Assembly (NCBI GenBank): GCA_038227995.1
Contig: JBBRPP010000028.1
Coordinates: forward strand, 7,861-71,860
DNA: 64,000 nucleotides
Origin: WLMZ01 sp038227995
GTDB taxonomy: Bacteria > Actinomycetota > Acidimicrobiia > Acidimicrobiales > Ilumatobacteraceae
Reading direction: 5' to 3'
Part shown: positions 6,978 through 15,798 of the stretch, piece by piece
Layout of the letters: each line of letters begins with the position of its first letter
How positions within the stretch are numbered: position 1 is the first letter of the stretch
Translations under genes and position numbers: made by a program
The notes under the pieces: generated by a model
What the model was told of the DNA's origin: nothing
Databases searched by the model: none
Seen by the model: only the letters and a program-made list of their open reading frames with translations

Positions 6978-8078
6978 TCAGCCTCCCCAGGGCGACCATC
7001 CCGAGCGCAGGTACAGCAGGTACGCCGCGGTTGCGTTGACGCGAGGGTCGTAGAGCATCGCCTGCGAGGTGATGCCGGCAGCCACCAACGTCGCCTTGTT
7101 GGCGATGAAGTAGATCTGGAACAGGCCGAAGCAGCATGCGTTGCGAACGGTGGGGATCAGGTTGCTCTCGCGGGTAGCGATGCTGACGGCTTTGTCCTCG
7201 ACATCGTCGGGCCAGACATCGCGGATGATTTGTTCGGTTTGCGCCCGGGTGTAGGTGTTCTTCGGCGGACCAACCGTGGTCGTCGGTGCCACGGTGGTCG
7301 TGGTCGTCGTCTTCACGGTCGTTGTCTTCGCGGTCGTTGTGGTCGCGGTCTTCACTGTGGTCGCCGGCGCCTTGGCCGGTGTCGGCTTGGCGGTGGAGGC
7401 AGTGACTTTGACCGTGGTGGTGGTGGCCGTCGACTTCTTCTTCGTCGTCGAAGTCGTCTTGGCAACCGTCGTCGCAGTGCTGGAGGCCGTCTTCACCGCG
7501 ACTGCATTGGCAGGCAGGCACACCGGGCGCCCGGTGTACAGCGGCGTGGCGATGGTCGCGCCGTTGGCAGCGAGCAGATCCTTCAGCGCAACCGACTGGT
7601 TGCGGGCGATCATGATCCAGTAGTCACCGGTCGAGACGGTGTACGTCTTCGCACACGACGTCTTTCGTGCGGTCGAGGCTTTCGCCGATGATGCCGACGT
7701 CGACGCCGTTTCGACGTTCTGTAGGCCGGCTGCGGCGGCACCGAGCACGACCGGCGCGAGCGCTGGAACGACAGCCGCCTGACCTGCGGCACCCGCTTCG
7801 GGAGCGAGCGTTGCTGGCGTCGTGTCGATTGCGATCGCCGGCTGCAGCGCCGTTGCCATCGCCGACGTCGACAGGCCGGGCGTCGGATCCGTGCTGCGCA
7901 GGGCCAACGCGATCGGGGCAGCGATCAGGCCGACGACCACCATTGCTCCGGTGCGGCGCCAGAACATCGTGCGCTCACGAACCGGAGCCCGTGGCACCCG
8001 CGCGACACGCGCGGTCGAGTCGTCGCGTGACCAATCGGGATCAGCGTCCCAGAACCCGTGCTCGTCTTGGTTTGGCAT
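6978..8078 (-). CDS. Membrane-anchored LysM / lytic transglycosylase-like cell wall hydrolase
   Basis: 366 residues in four parts. There is a cytosolic basic N-terminus, then one membrane segment (~43-60). A LysM peptidoglycan-binding domain follows (~146-190: YTVSTGDYWIMIARNQSV...LYTGRPVCLP). A ~75-residue Thr/Lys/Ala low-complexity linker (~198-272) leads to a C-terminal SLT-like domain (~278-366), with the likely catalytic Glu305 in ATRESNL and the GLFQIYF substrate-groove motif. It would cleave glycan strands outside the membrane, reaching the wall through the linker. ATG 8078 (MPNQDE) is chosen; an upstream in-frame start at 8249 adds a sequence without protein character. The upstream leader is unusually long and structured. 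Confidence 0.88.
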   Translation of the reverse strand: MPNQDEHGFWDADPDWSRDDSTARVARVPRAPVRERTMFWRRTGAMVVVGLIAAPIALALRSTDPTPGLSTSAMATALQPAIAIDTTPATLAPEAGAAGQAAVVPALAPVVLGAAAAGLQNVETASTSASSAKASTARKTSCAKTYTVSTGDYWIMIARNQSVALKDLLAANGATIATPLYTGRPVCLPANAVAVKTASSTATTVAKTTSTTKKKSTATTTTVKVTASTAKPTPAKAPATTVKTATTTTAKTTTVKTTTTTTVAPTTTVGPPKNTYTRAQTEQIIRDVWPDDVEDKAVSIATRESNLIPTVRNACCFGLFQIYFIANKATLVAAGITSQAMLYDPRVNATAAYLLYLRSGWSPWGG

Positions 8079-8263
8079 TCGTTCGCTGTCCCTCTTCCGT
8101 CCGCCTGGACTCCCACTCGTCCTGCTTGGGCGATGAGGGGCGAACAATCCCGCCCCCCACACGACTTCTCGTATGGCTTTCGTTACGAAATGTCTACACC
8201 TGTCGTCATCAGATTGCAACACTCGGGTCCGCGGTTGGATGCGTCGCACCTGCTAAGGCTCGT
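8079..8263 (-). promoter_or_regulatory. Structured 5' leader of the LysM transglycosylase gene
   Basis: On the minus strand the 185 nt before the start codon contain a 13-bp palindrome (TTTCGTTACGAAA on the plus strand, 8178-8190). Then come G/C-rich hairpins: GGGGCG-N8-CGCCCC and GTCC-AGGC-GGAC. Cell-wall hydrolase genes of actinobacteria often carry c-di-AMP (ydaO-type) riboswitches. I cannot confirm a match by eye, so this is only a candidate. Confidence 0.35.
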
Positions 8264-8300
8264 GAAAACGAGCAAACCCCGTCACGACGGACGGGGTTTG
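8264..8300 (-). terminator. Intrinsic terminator of tRNA-Ser(GCU)
   Basis: Perfect 11-bp stem CAAACCCCGTC (8273-8283) / GACGGGGTTTG (8290-8300) with a 6-nt loop. On the minus strand it is followed by CTCGTTTTC. Confidence 0.8.
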
Positions 8301-8336
8301 GCCATCGACATCGGCTGGCGATATCGGCTGATCAAC

Positions 8337-8426
8337 TGGCGGAGAGCGTGGGATTTGAACCCACGGATGACCGAAGCCATCAACACCTTAGCAGGGTGCC
8401 CCATTCGGCCGCTCTGGCAGCTCTCC
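8337..8426 (-). tRNA. tRNA-Ser (anticodon GCU)
   Basis: 90-nt class II tRNA with a long variable arm. The acceptor GGAGAGC (8420-8426) pairs with GCTCTCC (8341-8347). The anticodon loop CTGCTAA gives GCU. The T-arm contains GGTTCAAATCC. CCA is encoded (8337-8339), unlike in the other two tRNAs here. Confidence 0.97.
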
Positions 8427-8488
8427 GTCGGCAATGCTATCCGACGACGGCCGCAACCTCTATGGGCAATTCGGGCCAGACGTCAGGC

Positions 8489-9082
8489 TCAGGCCGCGGG
8501 CAGGATCTCGAAATGGGCTTCGGTCGGCGCTTGGCTGTTGATCGCGAGGATGTCCTGCGGGCACGCCGACATCACGCACACGCAGTCGAGCACGGCGCGG
8601 AGCACGACGTAGTCGCCGGGCTTGCTCAGTGCCGGCTCGAAGGCGAGGTCGCCTTCCATCGTCCACGGAATGTTCATGAAGATGTTCAGCGAGGCCGGCG
8701 TGTAGGGCACCGTCAGGCCGAGCTCGGCGAGCGCCGCGTGCATGTTGTCGCGGCAGTTGTCGTGGTAGTCGGTGCAGCCGAGCAGGCCGTAGCGATCGTT
8801 GTCGCACGGAGCCATCAGCGTGTCGTGCCGACCCGGCGACGTGTCTTCTTCAAGAATCAACAGTGGGCGACGATGGTTCGTGTACAGCGGATCGCCGGTG
8901 GCAGGGAACAGCCGGTGCCACGTCGGCCGGCACTGCTCCATGCCGACGTACTCAGTCTGCATGCTGGCCGTGAAGGCCCAGAAGTCGACGACTTGCGTGC
9001 CGTGGGTGTTGATGATCTTGATCGCCTCGCCGGCGGCGAGACGGGTGGCCTTGCCACGGCGTGCAGGAATCGTCTGGAGCAT
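8489..9082 (-). CDS. DUF1989 / urea carboxylase-associated family protein
   Basis: 197 residues, full length for the family. Recognisable blocks are KIINTHGTQVVDFWAF (residues ~22-37), EEDTSPGRHDTLMAPCDNDRY (~78-98), TDYHDNCRDNM (~104-114), LNIFMNIPW (~132-140) and LRAVLDCVCVMSACPQD (~161-177). Conserved His/Cys residues suggest metal binding. Family members are found with urea carboxylase and amine/guanidine-related metabolism, but no such genes lie next to it here. It stands alone between tRNA-Ser and the adhesin gene. Biochemical role not assigned. Confidence 0.82.
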   Translation of the reverse strand: MLQTIPARRGKATRLAAGEAIKIINTHGTQVVDFWAFTASMQTEYVGMEQCRPTWHRLFPATGDPLYTNHRRPLLILEEDTSPGRHDTLMAPCDNDRYGLLGCTDYHDNCRDNMHAALAELGLTVPYTPASLNIFMNIPWTMEGDLAFEPALSKPGDYVVLRAVLDCVCVMSACPQDILAINSQAPTEAHFEILPAA

Positions 9083-9220
9083 GACCCGACCTTACCGCGA
9101 CCCGATTCCCCGCTTTCATTGCGCCTCCCGCCCTCATTTGCATTGCTGCGTCATCAAAGCAGTTGTCGGACGTCGTTTCAGGCAGACAAGGCCACGGCCC
9201 CGTGCCACGAAAGGACAACC

Positions 9221-12200
9221 ATGGGTGGGACAGCCGAGCGGGACGAATTGCTTCTTGGATGGCGGGGCACGGTTCCACGACATGTGGCCGGTGGCAGCCG
9301 ACCGAACCGCTACCGCGCCGTTCGCGGCGCCCTCGCCATGGCCCTGATCGGCGCGATCTGCGTCGTCGCCGGCATCGTCCCAGTTGCGGCTCCGTGGAGC
9401 TCCGTCGACGCCGCGAAGGCTGCCGGCAGTGCACTCGACTGCACGCTGCTGTTCGCCACGAACAACAGCGGTGCGCTCCAATCGATCGACACTTCGACAG
9501 GCACAGTCAGCTCGATCGGCGCGTTCCCGTCCACCAGCGTCAACGCGCTCGGCATCACGGTCGACGGCACGAACCTGTACGCCGTCAAGGGTGGAACCGT
9601 GACAGCGGGCCAAACGCCGTCCATCTATCGATACGACGTTGCGTCGAGCACGTTCACCACGTACTCGACAGTCCCACTGGTGAACAGCCTGACCTCCACG
9701 ACGGTGCTCCGCGGCGGCATGAACCCGGTCAACGGGATCTTCTACTATTCGTCGCCGCGGACGAACACGGCGATTCAGGACTTCTACGCGTTCGACAGCA
9801 ACACGAACACGGCGATCGGGTACATCGGATCAATGGTCGGTTTCACCGGACAGAGCGGTGACCTCGGGTTCGACGGCGTCGGCAACATGTACGTCGTTGT
9901 GTCCAGCGGCGGCGTCGGAACACAGAACCTCGTCAGGATCTCGAACATCCCCACCACGCCGGGAACGGCCGCGCTCGCCGGAACGCTGCTGACGACGCTG
10001 CCGACCGGGGCGCTGTTCGGCGGCATCGCGTTCGGCGTGGACGGCTACCTGTACGTGTCGGCAAACGGCAATCTGCTGAAGCTCAATCCAGACACCGGTG
10101 CGCAGGTCAGCTCTGTTGCATTGTCGCAAGTCGGCATCAACGATCTTGCTGGTTGCAACCCGAGCGGCTCGTTGCAATTGCAGAAGTTCATCGCCGGTCG
10201 ATCCTCGCCATCCGACCAGTTCACCCTTGCGATCACGGGGGGAGGCTTGTCAGGCGGCAACACCGCGACCACAACCGGGTCGACAACTGGACTGCAAACG
10301 GCGTCCGCTGCAATCGCCGGCCCGGTGATTGCCGTTCCCAACACGGTGCTGACGCTGACGGAGACAGCGGTGAGCGGCTCGTTGACGACCTACCAGCAGT
10401 CGGTGAGTTGTGTCGATGCGACAAACACCAACGCTGCGGTACCAACGGTCGCAGCAGGTGTCGGCGTCTGGTCGCTGTCTGTGCCGCCGCAGACCGGGGC
10501 GCGACTGCTCGCCAACATCATCTGCACGATCACCAACACGCCGATGATGAATACCGTCAAAGTGATCACGTCGGTGAACGGTGCCCCAGCCACCGCCAGC
10601 ACATTCGTCAAGGGTGGGGACACGGTCGCCTACACGATCACGACCAGCAATCCCGCCACCACATCGGGGTCGACGACGCTGTCCGACACCGTCCCGACCA
10701 ACACGGTGTACTCGGGTAGCGGCGAGGGCTGGTCGTGCGCAAGCGGCTCGCCGGCGGGAACGCAGTGCGATCAACTGGTTGATGTCGCGCCGGGTTCCTC
10801 GACGTCGACGACGTACACCGTCACCGTCGCAAATCCGATACCAGCCGGCACGACGTCGATCACGAATGTCGCCACGTCGACGAGCGGTTCGTGCTCCTGC
10901 ACCGCGTCGAATCCGACTGCAGCACAGACCAACGCAGTGAAGGTCGCTGGTGTCGTCAGCGGCCCGAACGCTTCCGGCGAATTCACGGCGACCTACTCGA
11001 TCAACGTCACGAACTCGGGTTCGGCAGCGACCACGTACGACCTCGTCGACACTCCCTCCTTTTCCGATGGACTGACGGTCCGTGCCGCCTCGTGGTCTGC
11101 GTCAGGCCCTGGCGCGCCGTTGGGCTCCTCCGCGATTGGCACAGGCCCCTACACGCTCGCTCCGTCGGGAACCCCGCTGGAAGGGCTGTCGAGCCACGCC
11201 TACAACGTCACGGTGACGTTCACGTTCGATCACAACGTCAGCGTGTCGCCGTGCGACGGATCTCCAGGAAGCGGATTGTTCAACAGCGTGAACATGGGCG
11301 GCGAAACGGCCTCTACATCCGACAACTCGGCATGCATCGATCCTCCGCTACCCCCGCATCCGTCGATGACGTTGACGAAGGCTTCGTCGACCACTTCGTA
11401 CGCAGCGGTCAACGACGTCATTGCCTACACGTTCGACGTCGCGAACACCGGGAACGTCACACTCTCGAACGTCACGGTGAACGACGCGATGACGGCGCCC
11501 GCAACCGTCTTGACAACAGGCCCGACATGTCCGCAAACGACACTGAGCCCTGGCGCCTCGATGGAATGCGTCGCCGCGTACGCAGTGACCCAGGCCGACC
11601 TCGACAACGGCACCGTCCACAACTCAGCGACAGCGAGCGCATCCGATCCCGGCAACAACCCCATACCGGACACGCCGCCGAGCGCCGTGACGGTGCCCGC
11701 TTCAGCCGCGCACGGGTTGACGCTCACCAAGAACTCGACGACCAAGTTGGTCACCGCGGCGGGCCAGATCGTGTCGTACACCTTTGCAGTGAAGAACACC
11801 GGGAACCAGACGCTCACGAACCTCACTGTGACCGACGCTTTCACAGCCCATCCCAACCCCGGGCTCACCGTGACATGCCCCGTGACCACGCTGGCCGCAA
11901 GCGGCGGTTCCACCGTGTGCACTGCGACCTACACCGTCACCCAGGCAGATGTGGATGCGCCGTCGAAGGTTCTCGAGAACACGGCAACCGCACACGCCAC
12001 GTCTCCTGACGGATCCGTCGATTCGATCACAACCACGCTCGACATCCCGACCGCGCAGGCACCCGCGTTGGCGATCGTCAAGTCCGCCGACAAGGGGTCC
12101 GTCTCCAGTGTTGGAGAGGTCATCGAATACACGTTCGTTGTCACCAACACCGGCAACGTCTCGCTTGGAACTATCACGGTCGCGGACACGATGACGGCGC

Positions 12201-12556
12201 CCGCCGTCGAGCTCGACGCCCCCGTGAGCTGCCCGTCGACCACGCTCGCACCCGGCGTCTCGATGACGTGTACAGCCTCGTACTCCGTGAAACAGGTAGA
12301 CCTCGACGTCGGCCGCGTCATCAACTCGGCGATCGCAACTGGACAGCGTCCTTGCCCGAGTCCGATCCTCATAGCCTGTTCGTCCGTGACATCCGAACCT
12401 TCGGCAGTCACGGTCGATGGCGTGCAGCAAATACCAGCGATACTGCCGTCGACCGGAAGCGCAACCCGCCCCACCGTCGATCTCGCTGAGTGGATTCTGG
12501 TCCTCGGCAGCCTTGCAATCGTCGCGAGCCGCCGGCGAAAGTCACGGGACGCCTAA
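9221..12556 (+). CDS. Large cell-wall-anchored surface protein with DUF11-type repeats and LPSTG signal
   Basis: 1111 residues. The N-terminal ~60 residues include a long hydrophobic signal region (ALAMALIGAICVVAGIVPVA). Residues ~68-310 look like a beta-propeller-type domain (TLLFATNNSGALQSIDTSTG; GIAFGVDGYLYVSANGNLLK). The rest is at least five Ig-like conserved-repeat modules with the recurring pattern 'YTFxVxNTGNxxLxNxTVxD...CPxTTLxPGxSMxCxAxYxVTQADLD'. The C-terminus has LPSTG followed by a hydrophobic segment and RRRKSR, a sortase sorting signal. The protein should be covalently attached to peptidoglycan; no sortase is in this window. ATG 9221 has GAAAGGA 6 nt upstream; much longer upstream in-frame extensions cross a tRNA and are rejected. 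Confidence 0.9.
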   Translation: MGGTAERDELLLGWRGTVPRHVAGGSRPNRYRAVRGALAMALIGAICVVAGIVPVAAPWSSVDAAKAAGSALDCTLLFATNNSGALQSIDTSTGTVSSIGAFPSTSVNALGITVDGTNLYAVKGGTVTAGQTPSIYRYDVASSTFTTYSTVPLVNSLTSTTVLRGGMNPVNGIFYYSSPRTNTAIQDFYAFDSNTNTAIGYIGSMVGFTGQSGDLGFDGVGNMYVVVSSGGVGTQNLVRISNIPTTPGTAALAGTLLTTLPTGALFGGIAFGVDGYLYVSANGNLLKLNPDTGAQVSSVALSQVGINDLAGCNPSGSLQLQKFIAGRSSPSDQFTLAITGGGLSGGNTATTTGSTTGLQTASAAIAGPVIAVPNTVLTLTETAVSGSLTTYQQSVSCVDATNTNAAVPTVAAGVGVWSLSVPPQTGARLLANIICTITNTPMMNTVKVITSVNGAPATASTFVKGGDTVAYTITTSNPATTSGSTTLSDTVPTNTVYSGSGEGWSCASGSPAGTQCDQLVDVAPGSSTSTTYTVTVANPIPAGTTSITNVATSTSGSCSCTASNPTAAQTNAVKVAGVVSGPNASGEFTATYSINVTNSGSAATTYDLVDTPSFSDGLTVRAASWSASGPGAPLGSSAIGTGPYTLAPSGTPLEGLSSHAYNVTVTFTFDHNVSVSPCDGSPGSGLFNSVNMGGETASTSDNSACIDPPLPPHPSMTLTKASSTTSYAAVNDVIAYTFDVANTGNVTLSNVTVNDAMTAPATVLTTGPTCPQTTLSPGASMECVAAYAVTQADLDNGTVHNSATASASDPGNNPIPDTPPSAVTVPASAAHGLTLTKNSTTKLVTAAGQIVSYTFAVKNTGNQTLTNLTVTDAFTAHPNPGLTVTCPVTTLAASGGSTVCTATYTVTQADVDAPSKVLENTATAHATSPDGSVDSITTTLDIPTAQAPALAIVKSADKGSVSSVGEVIEYTFVVTNTGNVSLGTITVADTMTAPAVELDAPVSCPSTTLAPGVSMTCTASYSVKQVDLDVGRVINSAIATGQRPCPSPILIACSSVTSEPSAVTVDGVQQIPAILPSTGSATRPTVDLAEWILVLGSLAIVASRRRKSRDA

Positions 12557-12670
12557 TTCAGCGCGCCGGTCGGCGGCGTTGTACGAGCTGCGCGGCCATC
12601 GGCCACGGTTCCCCTTCGATGCCGCCTGCGTCCTCGCCGAACTCGAGGCACACCGCTAGTCTTGCGACCG
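12557..12670 (+). other. Intergenic, possible 3' remnant of a gene before tRNA-Ser
   Basis: The plus frame ending at TAG 12657-12659 reads ALYELRGHRPRFPFDAACV with strong third-position GC, like the last codons of a real gene. No credible start exists upstream because the adhesin stop intervenes. It may be a remnant; nothing else is visible. Confidence 0.25.
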
Positions 12671-12752
12671 GAACGATGGCAGAGCGGCCAAATGCATCCG
12701 CCTTGAAAGCGGAAGGGTTCACGCCCCGGGGGTTCAAATCCCTCTCGTTCCG
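12671..12752 (+). tRNA. tRNA-Ser (anticodon UGA)
   Basis: 82 nt, class II. The acceptor GGAACGA (12671-12677) pairs with TCGTTCC (12745-12751), discriminator G. The anticodon loop CTTGAAA gives UGA. The T-arm contains GGTTCAAATCC. CCA is not encoded. Confidence 0.96.
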
Positions 12753-12764
12753 CTCCGAATGATT

Positions 12765-12782
12765 GGTATCAGATCTGATACC
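12765..12782 (+). promoter_or_regulatory. Perfect 18-bp palindrome, likely operator of the XRE/nucleotidyltransferase pair
   Basis: GGTATCAGATCTGATACC is a perfect palindrome ending 9 bp before the GTG at 12792. TACCAT (12779-12784) fits an actinobacterial -10 (TANNNT) and would place transcription start at about the GTG. That predicts a leaderless transcript whose promoter is covered by the operator. Autoregulation by the XRE protein is the expected arrangement (inference). Confidence 0.75.
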
Positions 12783-12791
12783 ATCGCGAAC

Positions 12792-13109
12792 GTGAGTGCA
12801 CACGAGATCGTCAGGCGAGTTCGGCGCGACAGTCACCTGTCCCTTCGCGAACTTGCCGAGCGTGCATCCACGTCGCACTCCACCATCAGTGCGTACGAAG
12901 CCGAACGCATCGAACCATCGATGGCCGTCGTCGAGCGCCTCGTCAGGGCCGCCGGTTTCGCGATGACCAACGAGACGTCGTTGCGAATCCGGGGAAGCCG
13001 GCCGGAAGAGCGCGGCGACGAGCTGGCTCAGGTGCTCGAGTTGGCGGCGATGTTTCCTGCTCGCCACAGCAAGACACTGACGTTTCCGCGATTCGGGCTG
13101 CGCCGATGA
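12792..13109 (+). CDS. XRE-family HTH protein, probable antitoxin
   Basis: 105 residues from GTG 12792. The helix-turn-helix spans residues ~5-58 (SLRELAERASTSHSTISAYE, VVERLVRAAG). The C-terminal half is charged and probably helical, ending RFGLRR. An ATG at 12759 is in frame but would put the palindromic operator inside the gene and sits 7 bp from the tRNA end, so GTG 12792 is preferred. The stop overlaps the start of the nucleotidyltransferase by 4 bp (ATGA), giving a two-gene operon typical of antitoxin-toxin order in AbiE-like systems. Confidence 0.85.
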   Translation: MSAHEIVRRVRRDSHLSLRELAERASTSHSTISAYEAERIEPSMAVVERLVRAAGFAMTNETSLRIRGSRPEERGDELAQVLELAAMFPARHSKTLTFPRFGLRR

Positions 13110-13660
13110 CGCGTCGTCCTGCGACGGTGTCGCTGGCAGACAAGATCGTCGCGCTCCACCGTTCGCTGGATGCCGCGCAGCTGGCCCACGCATTTGGCGG
13201 CGCGCTCGCGCTGGCATGGTGCACCCAACGCGCTCGCGGCACCATCGACATCGACGTCAACATCTTCGTCGGAGTGGAGGCGGTCGATGCTGTGTTGGCC
13301 GCGATGCCGAAGCACGTCGTGCACGAGGCGTCGACTCGAGCCACGCTCGCCACAGACGGTCAGGTCAGGCTGTGGTGGGATTCGACGCCGGTCGACATCT
13401 TCCTCAACACCACCGACTTCCACAGCGGAGCCGCCGAGAGGACGGTCACCGAACGCTTCGCCGAACACGACATCCCGTTCCTGTCGTGCTCAGATCTTGC
13501 CGTGTTCAAAGCGTTCTTCAATCGCACCAAGGATTGGGCCGATCTCGAAGAGATGCACGCGGCCGGCACGCTCGATGTCGACCGCGTGCTCGGAGTGCTC
13601 GTGCGCTATCTGGGTGCCGACGAACGGGTCGACCGGCTCCGCGACATGGTCACGCGCTGA
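13106..13660 (+). CDS. Nucleotidyltransferase-fold protein (AbiEii-like / MNT-type), probable toxin
   Basis: 184 residues. The nucleotidyltransferase signature is visible: FGGALALAW (residues ~28-36; helix-capping GG motif), followed by R-x-TIDIDVNIFV (~43-54) with the paired acidic residues, and a third acidic position in TPVDIFLN (~93-100). The C-terminal helical part is KAFFNRTKDWADLEEM...LDVDRVLGVLV. In AbiE-type and MNT systems such enzymes add nucleotides to tRNA or to partner proteins and inhibit growth or phage. Translational coupling to the XRE gene and the operator support a toxin-antitoxin or abortive-infection role. The enzymatic target is unknown. The pair lies 39 bp after tRNA-Ser, a common insertion site. 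Confidence 0.82.
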   Translation: MTRRPATVSLADKIVALHRSLDAAQLAHAFGGALALAWCTQRARGTIDIDVNIFVGVEAVDAVLAAMPKHVVHEASTRATLATDGQVRLWWDSTPVDIFLNTTDFHSGAAERTVTERFAEHDIPFLSCSDLAVFKAFFNRTKDWADLEEMHAAGTLDVDRVLGVLVRYLGADERVDRLRDMVTR

Positions 13661-13680
13661 CCGGCCCAACCGAATGCGAC

Positions 13681-15753
13681 TCAGCCGCCGGCCTTACAAC
13701 TTGCTTCGATCGAGGTCCGGAGCTGAACCAGGTCGGGTGAGTCGACGCCGAGCAACTCGTGGACGACGAGGCGATGATCGCCGTTCGCCGCAAGCTTGGT
13801 GCTGACGCAACGGGCGATCGCCGGGTCGTCACCCTTGGACTCCAGGATCTGCTCGATCTGGGCGGCTTCGCTCATCATCGCCGTGTGGCCGAAGATCCGG
13901 TCACCGAGTTGCTTGTCGGTCGTGGCGCCAGGCAGGAACGGACAATCCACGTTGGCGGGCGGCTCGGTCAGCTTGACGAAATAGGCAGTCACGAGGTCCG
14001 AAATGCAGGCGCTCTCGAAGAACGCCGTGTGCCCGGCCCCTTCCCACGTGAGCGAGACGGAGTTGCCGAGCGCCGTGGCCATCTTGGCTGAGTTCTGATA
14101 CGGAGTCGCCGGATCACCCTTGGTTCCGATGATGACCATCGGAGGTGCTCCCTTCGCCGTCGCGATCGCCGGGATCGGCTCTTGCGTCGGCGGGAACGGA
14201 TGGCAGAAGAACCCCGCATCGCGCTCGGCGAAGTCGGCACACGTCACCGCGATCTGGGTGTAGTTCGACTCCGGTCGCGCCGACATGTTCGCCGGGTATC
14301 CGAACGCCAGGTAACTGATGAGCGCAGCGAACGTCGACGCGTCACCCTGCTTGGCGTCGCCGAGCGCGCTCGCGAGCAGCGGCCAATATTCGATCGAGTA
14401 CATCGACGTGGTCAGCAACTGACGGATGTCGTCCGTGGTCAGTTTGGTGGCACCCTTGAAGTAGTTGGTCGGCAAGGAACCGACATCTCTCAGCACCGAG
14501 TTCAGCACCCGGGTCGAGTCCGGTCCCGCGGGACAGGTCGGCGTCGAGTCGCACAGATGCAGAAAGATGTTGGTGGTGCCGTCGAAATCCTGAGCGGTGT
14601 ACGTCCGGCCACCGGGGTCCGCGGCCGTGTTCGCCTCACCGGCGGCCGGATCGATCGATCCGTCGAGGACGATCGCCCTGACGTTCTGCGGGAACATGTC
14701 GGCGTAGACGCTGCCAATTGCGGTGCCGTAACTGAAGCCGAGGTAGGTGAGCTTCTTCTCACCGAGTGCAACGCGGATCTGGTCGAGGTCGCGAGCGACG
14801 TTGGTGGTGCCGAGGTACGAGAGCTCGGCACCCGACGTCGCGACGCACGTCGTGAGGATCGACGGGTCGGCGAAAAGGTCCTTGCCGTCGCAACTGACCG
14901 GTGCCGATTTGCCGATGCCGCGTGGGTCGAAACCGACGATGTCGAACCGGTCGAGCAGGTCCTGGGGGAAGCCCGGCGCGTTGCCGTACGCGGCATCGAG
15001 GCCCGAGCCACCGGGTCCGCCCGGGTTGAGGACGATCGCACCGATGCGTTCCGCCGGCACCGCGGCCGGCAGTCGGTTGAGCGCGATCGAGATGTGGTCA
15101 CCCGACGGCTTGGTGTAGTCCAACGGCACGCTGATAGCGCCGCACACCCAGGGCGCCGTTTCGCCGGTGCAGGGGCCCCACGTGACCGAGGATCCATCGA
15201 CCCCAGCGACGTTCGTCGACGTCGGCCCGGTGTCGGTGGTGGTCCCCGACGCAGCGCCGAGCGAGGCGAGATCCATGCCGTCGAAGATCGAGACGCACCG
15301 TGTGGCACCGACCGATGTCGCCAGATCGTCGCCGGCGGCGACGACTTTGACCAGCCTGGTGACCGCCTTGCCGATCGCAACCTGGTTGCCGGAACCGTTG
15401 ACCGCGGCGACCTTCCGGAACGCGCTCAGCTGATCGTCGAGGTTCGAGCTGAAGTCGTCGAACGCCGCCTGCTGGTCCTTCGGGGCTTTCAACGCTCCGG
15501 TCGTATCGATCTCCTTGCTCACGATCGATCGCGCACCGTGCAAGTAGCCACTCGCGTCCGACGCGTCGAGATCGCTCGCTGCCGACGAAGCCGTGCGGCA
15601 CGCGGAGCGTAGGCCATCGGTGAACTTCGACGCCGAACCGCCCGAGCCGCTGCTCGATCCGCAATCGGCCATCACGACCATCATCACCACCGTCAGGACG
15701 GTGACGGTCCTGCGTCGCGACGAACTGTTGGCACGGGCTATGTCACGACGCAC
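13681..15753 (-). CDS. Secreted tripeptidyl-aminopeptidase-like alpha/beta hydrolase, probable lipoprotein
   Basis: 690 residues from GTG 15753. A hydrophobic signal ends in VVMADC (Cys31), plausibly a non-canonical lipobox. An extra N-terminal helical region (~45-165) precedes the catalytic domain. The hydrolase part shows the oxyanion motif LNPGGPGGSG, nucleophile GFSYGT, acid TKGDPATPY and His in GAGHTAFFESACI, the pattern of the SlpD/SlpE tripeptidyl aminopeptidase family (TAP-like C-terminal domain). It would remove N-terminal peptides outside the cell. Starts 45 bp after the end of the acyl-CoA dehydrogenase gene, same strand, so it may be co-transcribed. Confidence 0.87.
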   Translation of the reverse strand: MRRDIARANSSSRRRTVTVLTVVMMVVMADCGSSSGSGGSASKFTDGLRSACRTASSAASDLDASDASGYLHGARSIVSKEIDTTGALKAPKDQQAAFDDFSSNLDDQLSAFRKVAAVNGSGNQVAIGKAVTRLVKVVAAGDDLATSVGATRCVSIFDGMDLASLGAASGTTTDTGPTSTNVAGVDGSSVTWGPCTGETAPWVCGAISVPLDYTKPSGDHISIALNRLPAAVPAERIGAIVLNPGGPGGSGLDAAYGNAPGFPQDLLDRFDIVGFDPRGIGKSAPVSCDGKDLFADPSILTTCVATSGAELSYLGTTNVARDLDQIRVALGEKKLTYLGFSYGTAIGSVYADMFPQNVRAIVLDGSIDPAAGEANTAADPGGRTYTAQDFDGTTNIFLHLCDSTPTCPAGPDSTRVLNSVLRDVGSLPTNYFKGATKLTTDDIRQLLTTSMYSIEYWPLLASALGDAKQGDASTFAALISYLAFGYPANMSARPESNYTQIAVTCADFAERDAGFFCHPFPPTQEPIPAIATAKGAPPMVIIGTKGDPATPYQNSAKMATALGNSVSLTWEGAGHTAFFESACISDLVTAYFVKLTEPPANVDCPFLPGATTDKQLGDRIFGHTAMMSEAAQIEQILESKGDDPAIARCVSTKLAANGDHRLVVHELLGVDSPDLVQLRTSIEASCKAGG

Positions 15754-15798
15754 CGGCTCACATTACGGCAGCGTGTGCGGTGTTCTTGCACGCACCGA

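Noticed and set aside
7667..9220. Upstream in-frame extension of the adhesin gene
   Set aside because: It would read across the LysM gene, tRNA-Ser and the DUF1989 gene; the real start at 9221 has a ribosome site and signal peptide.
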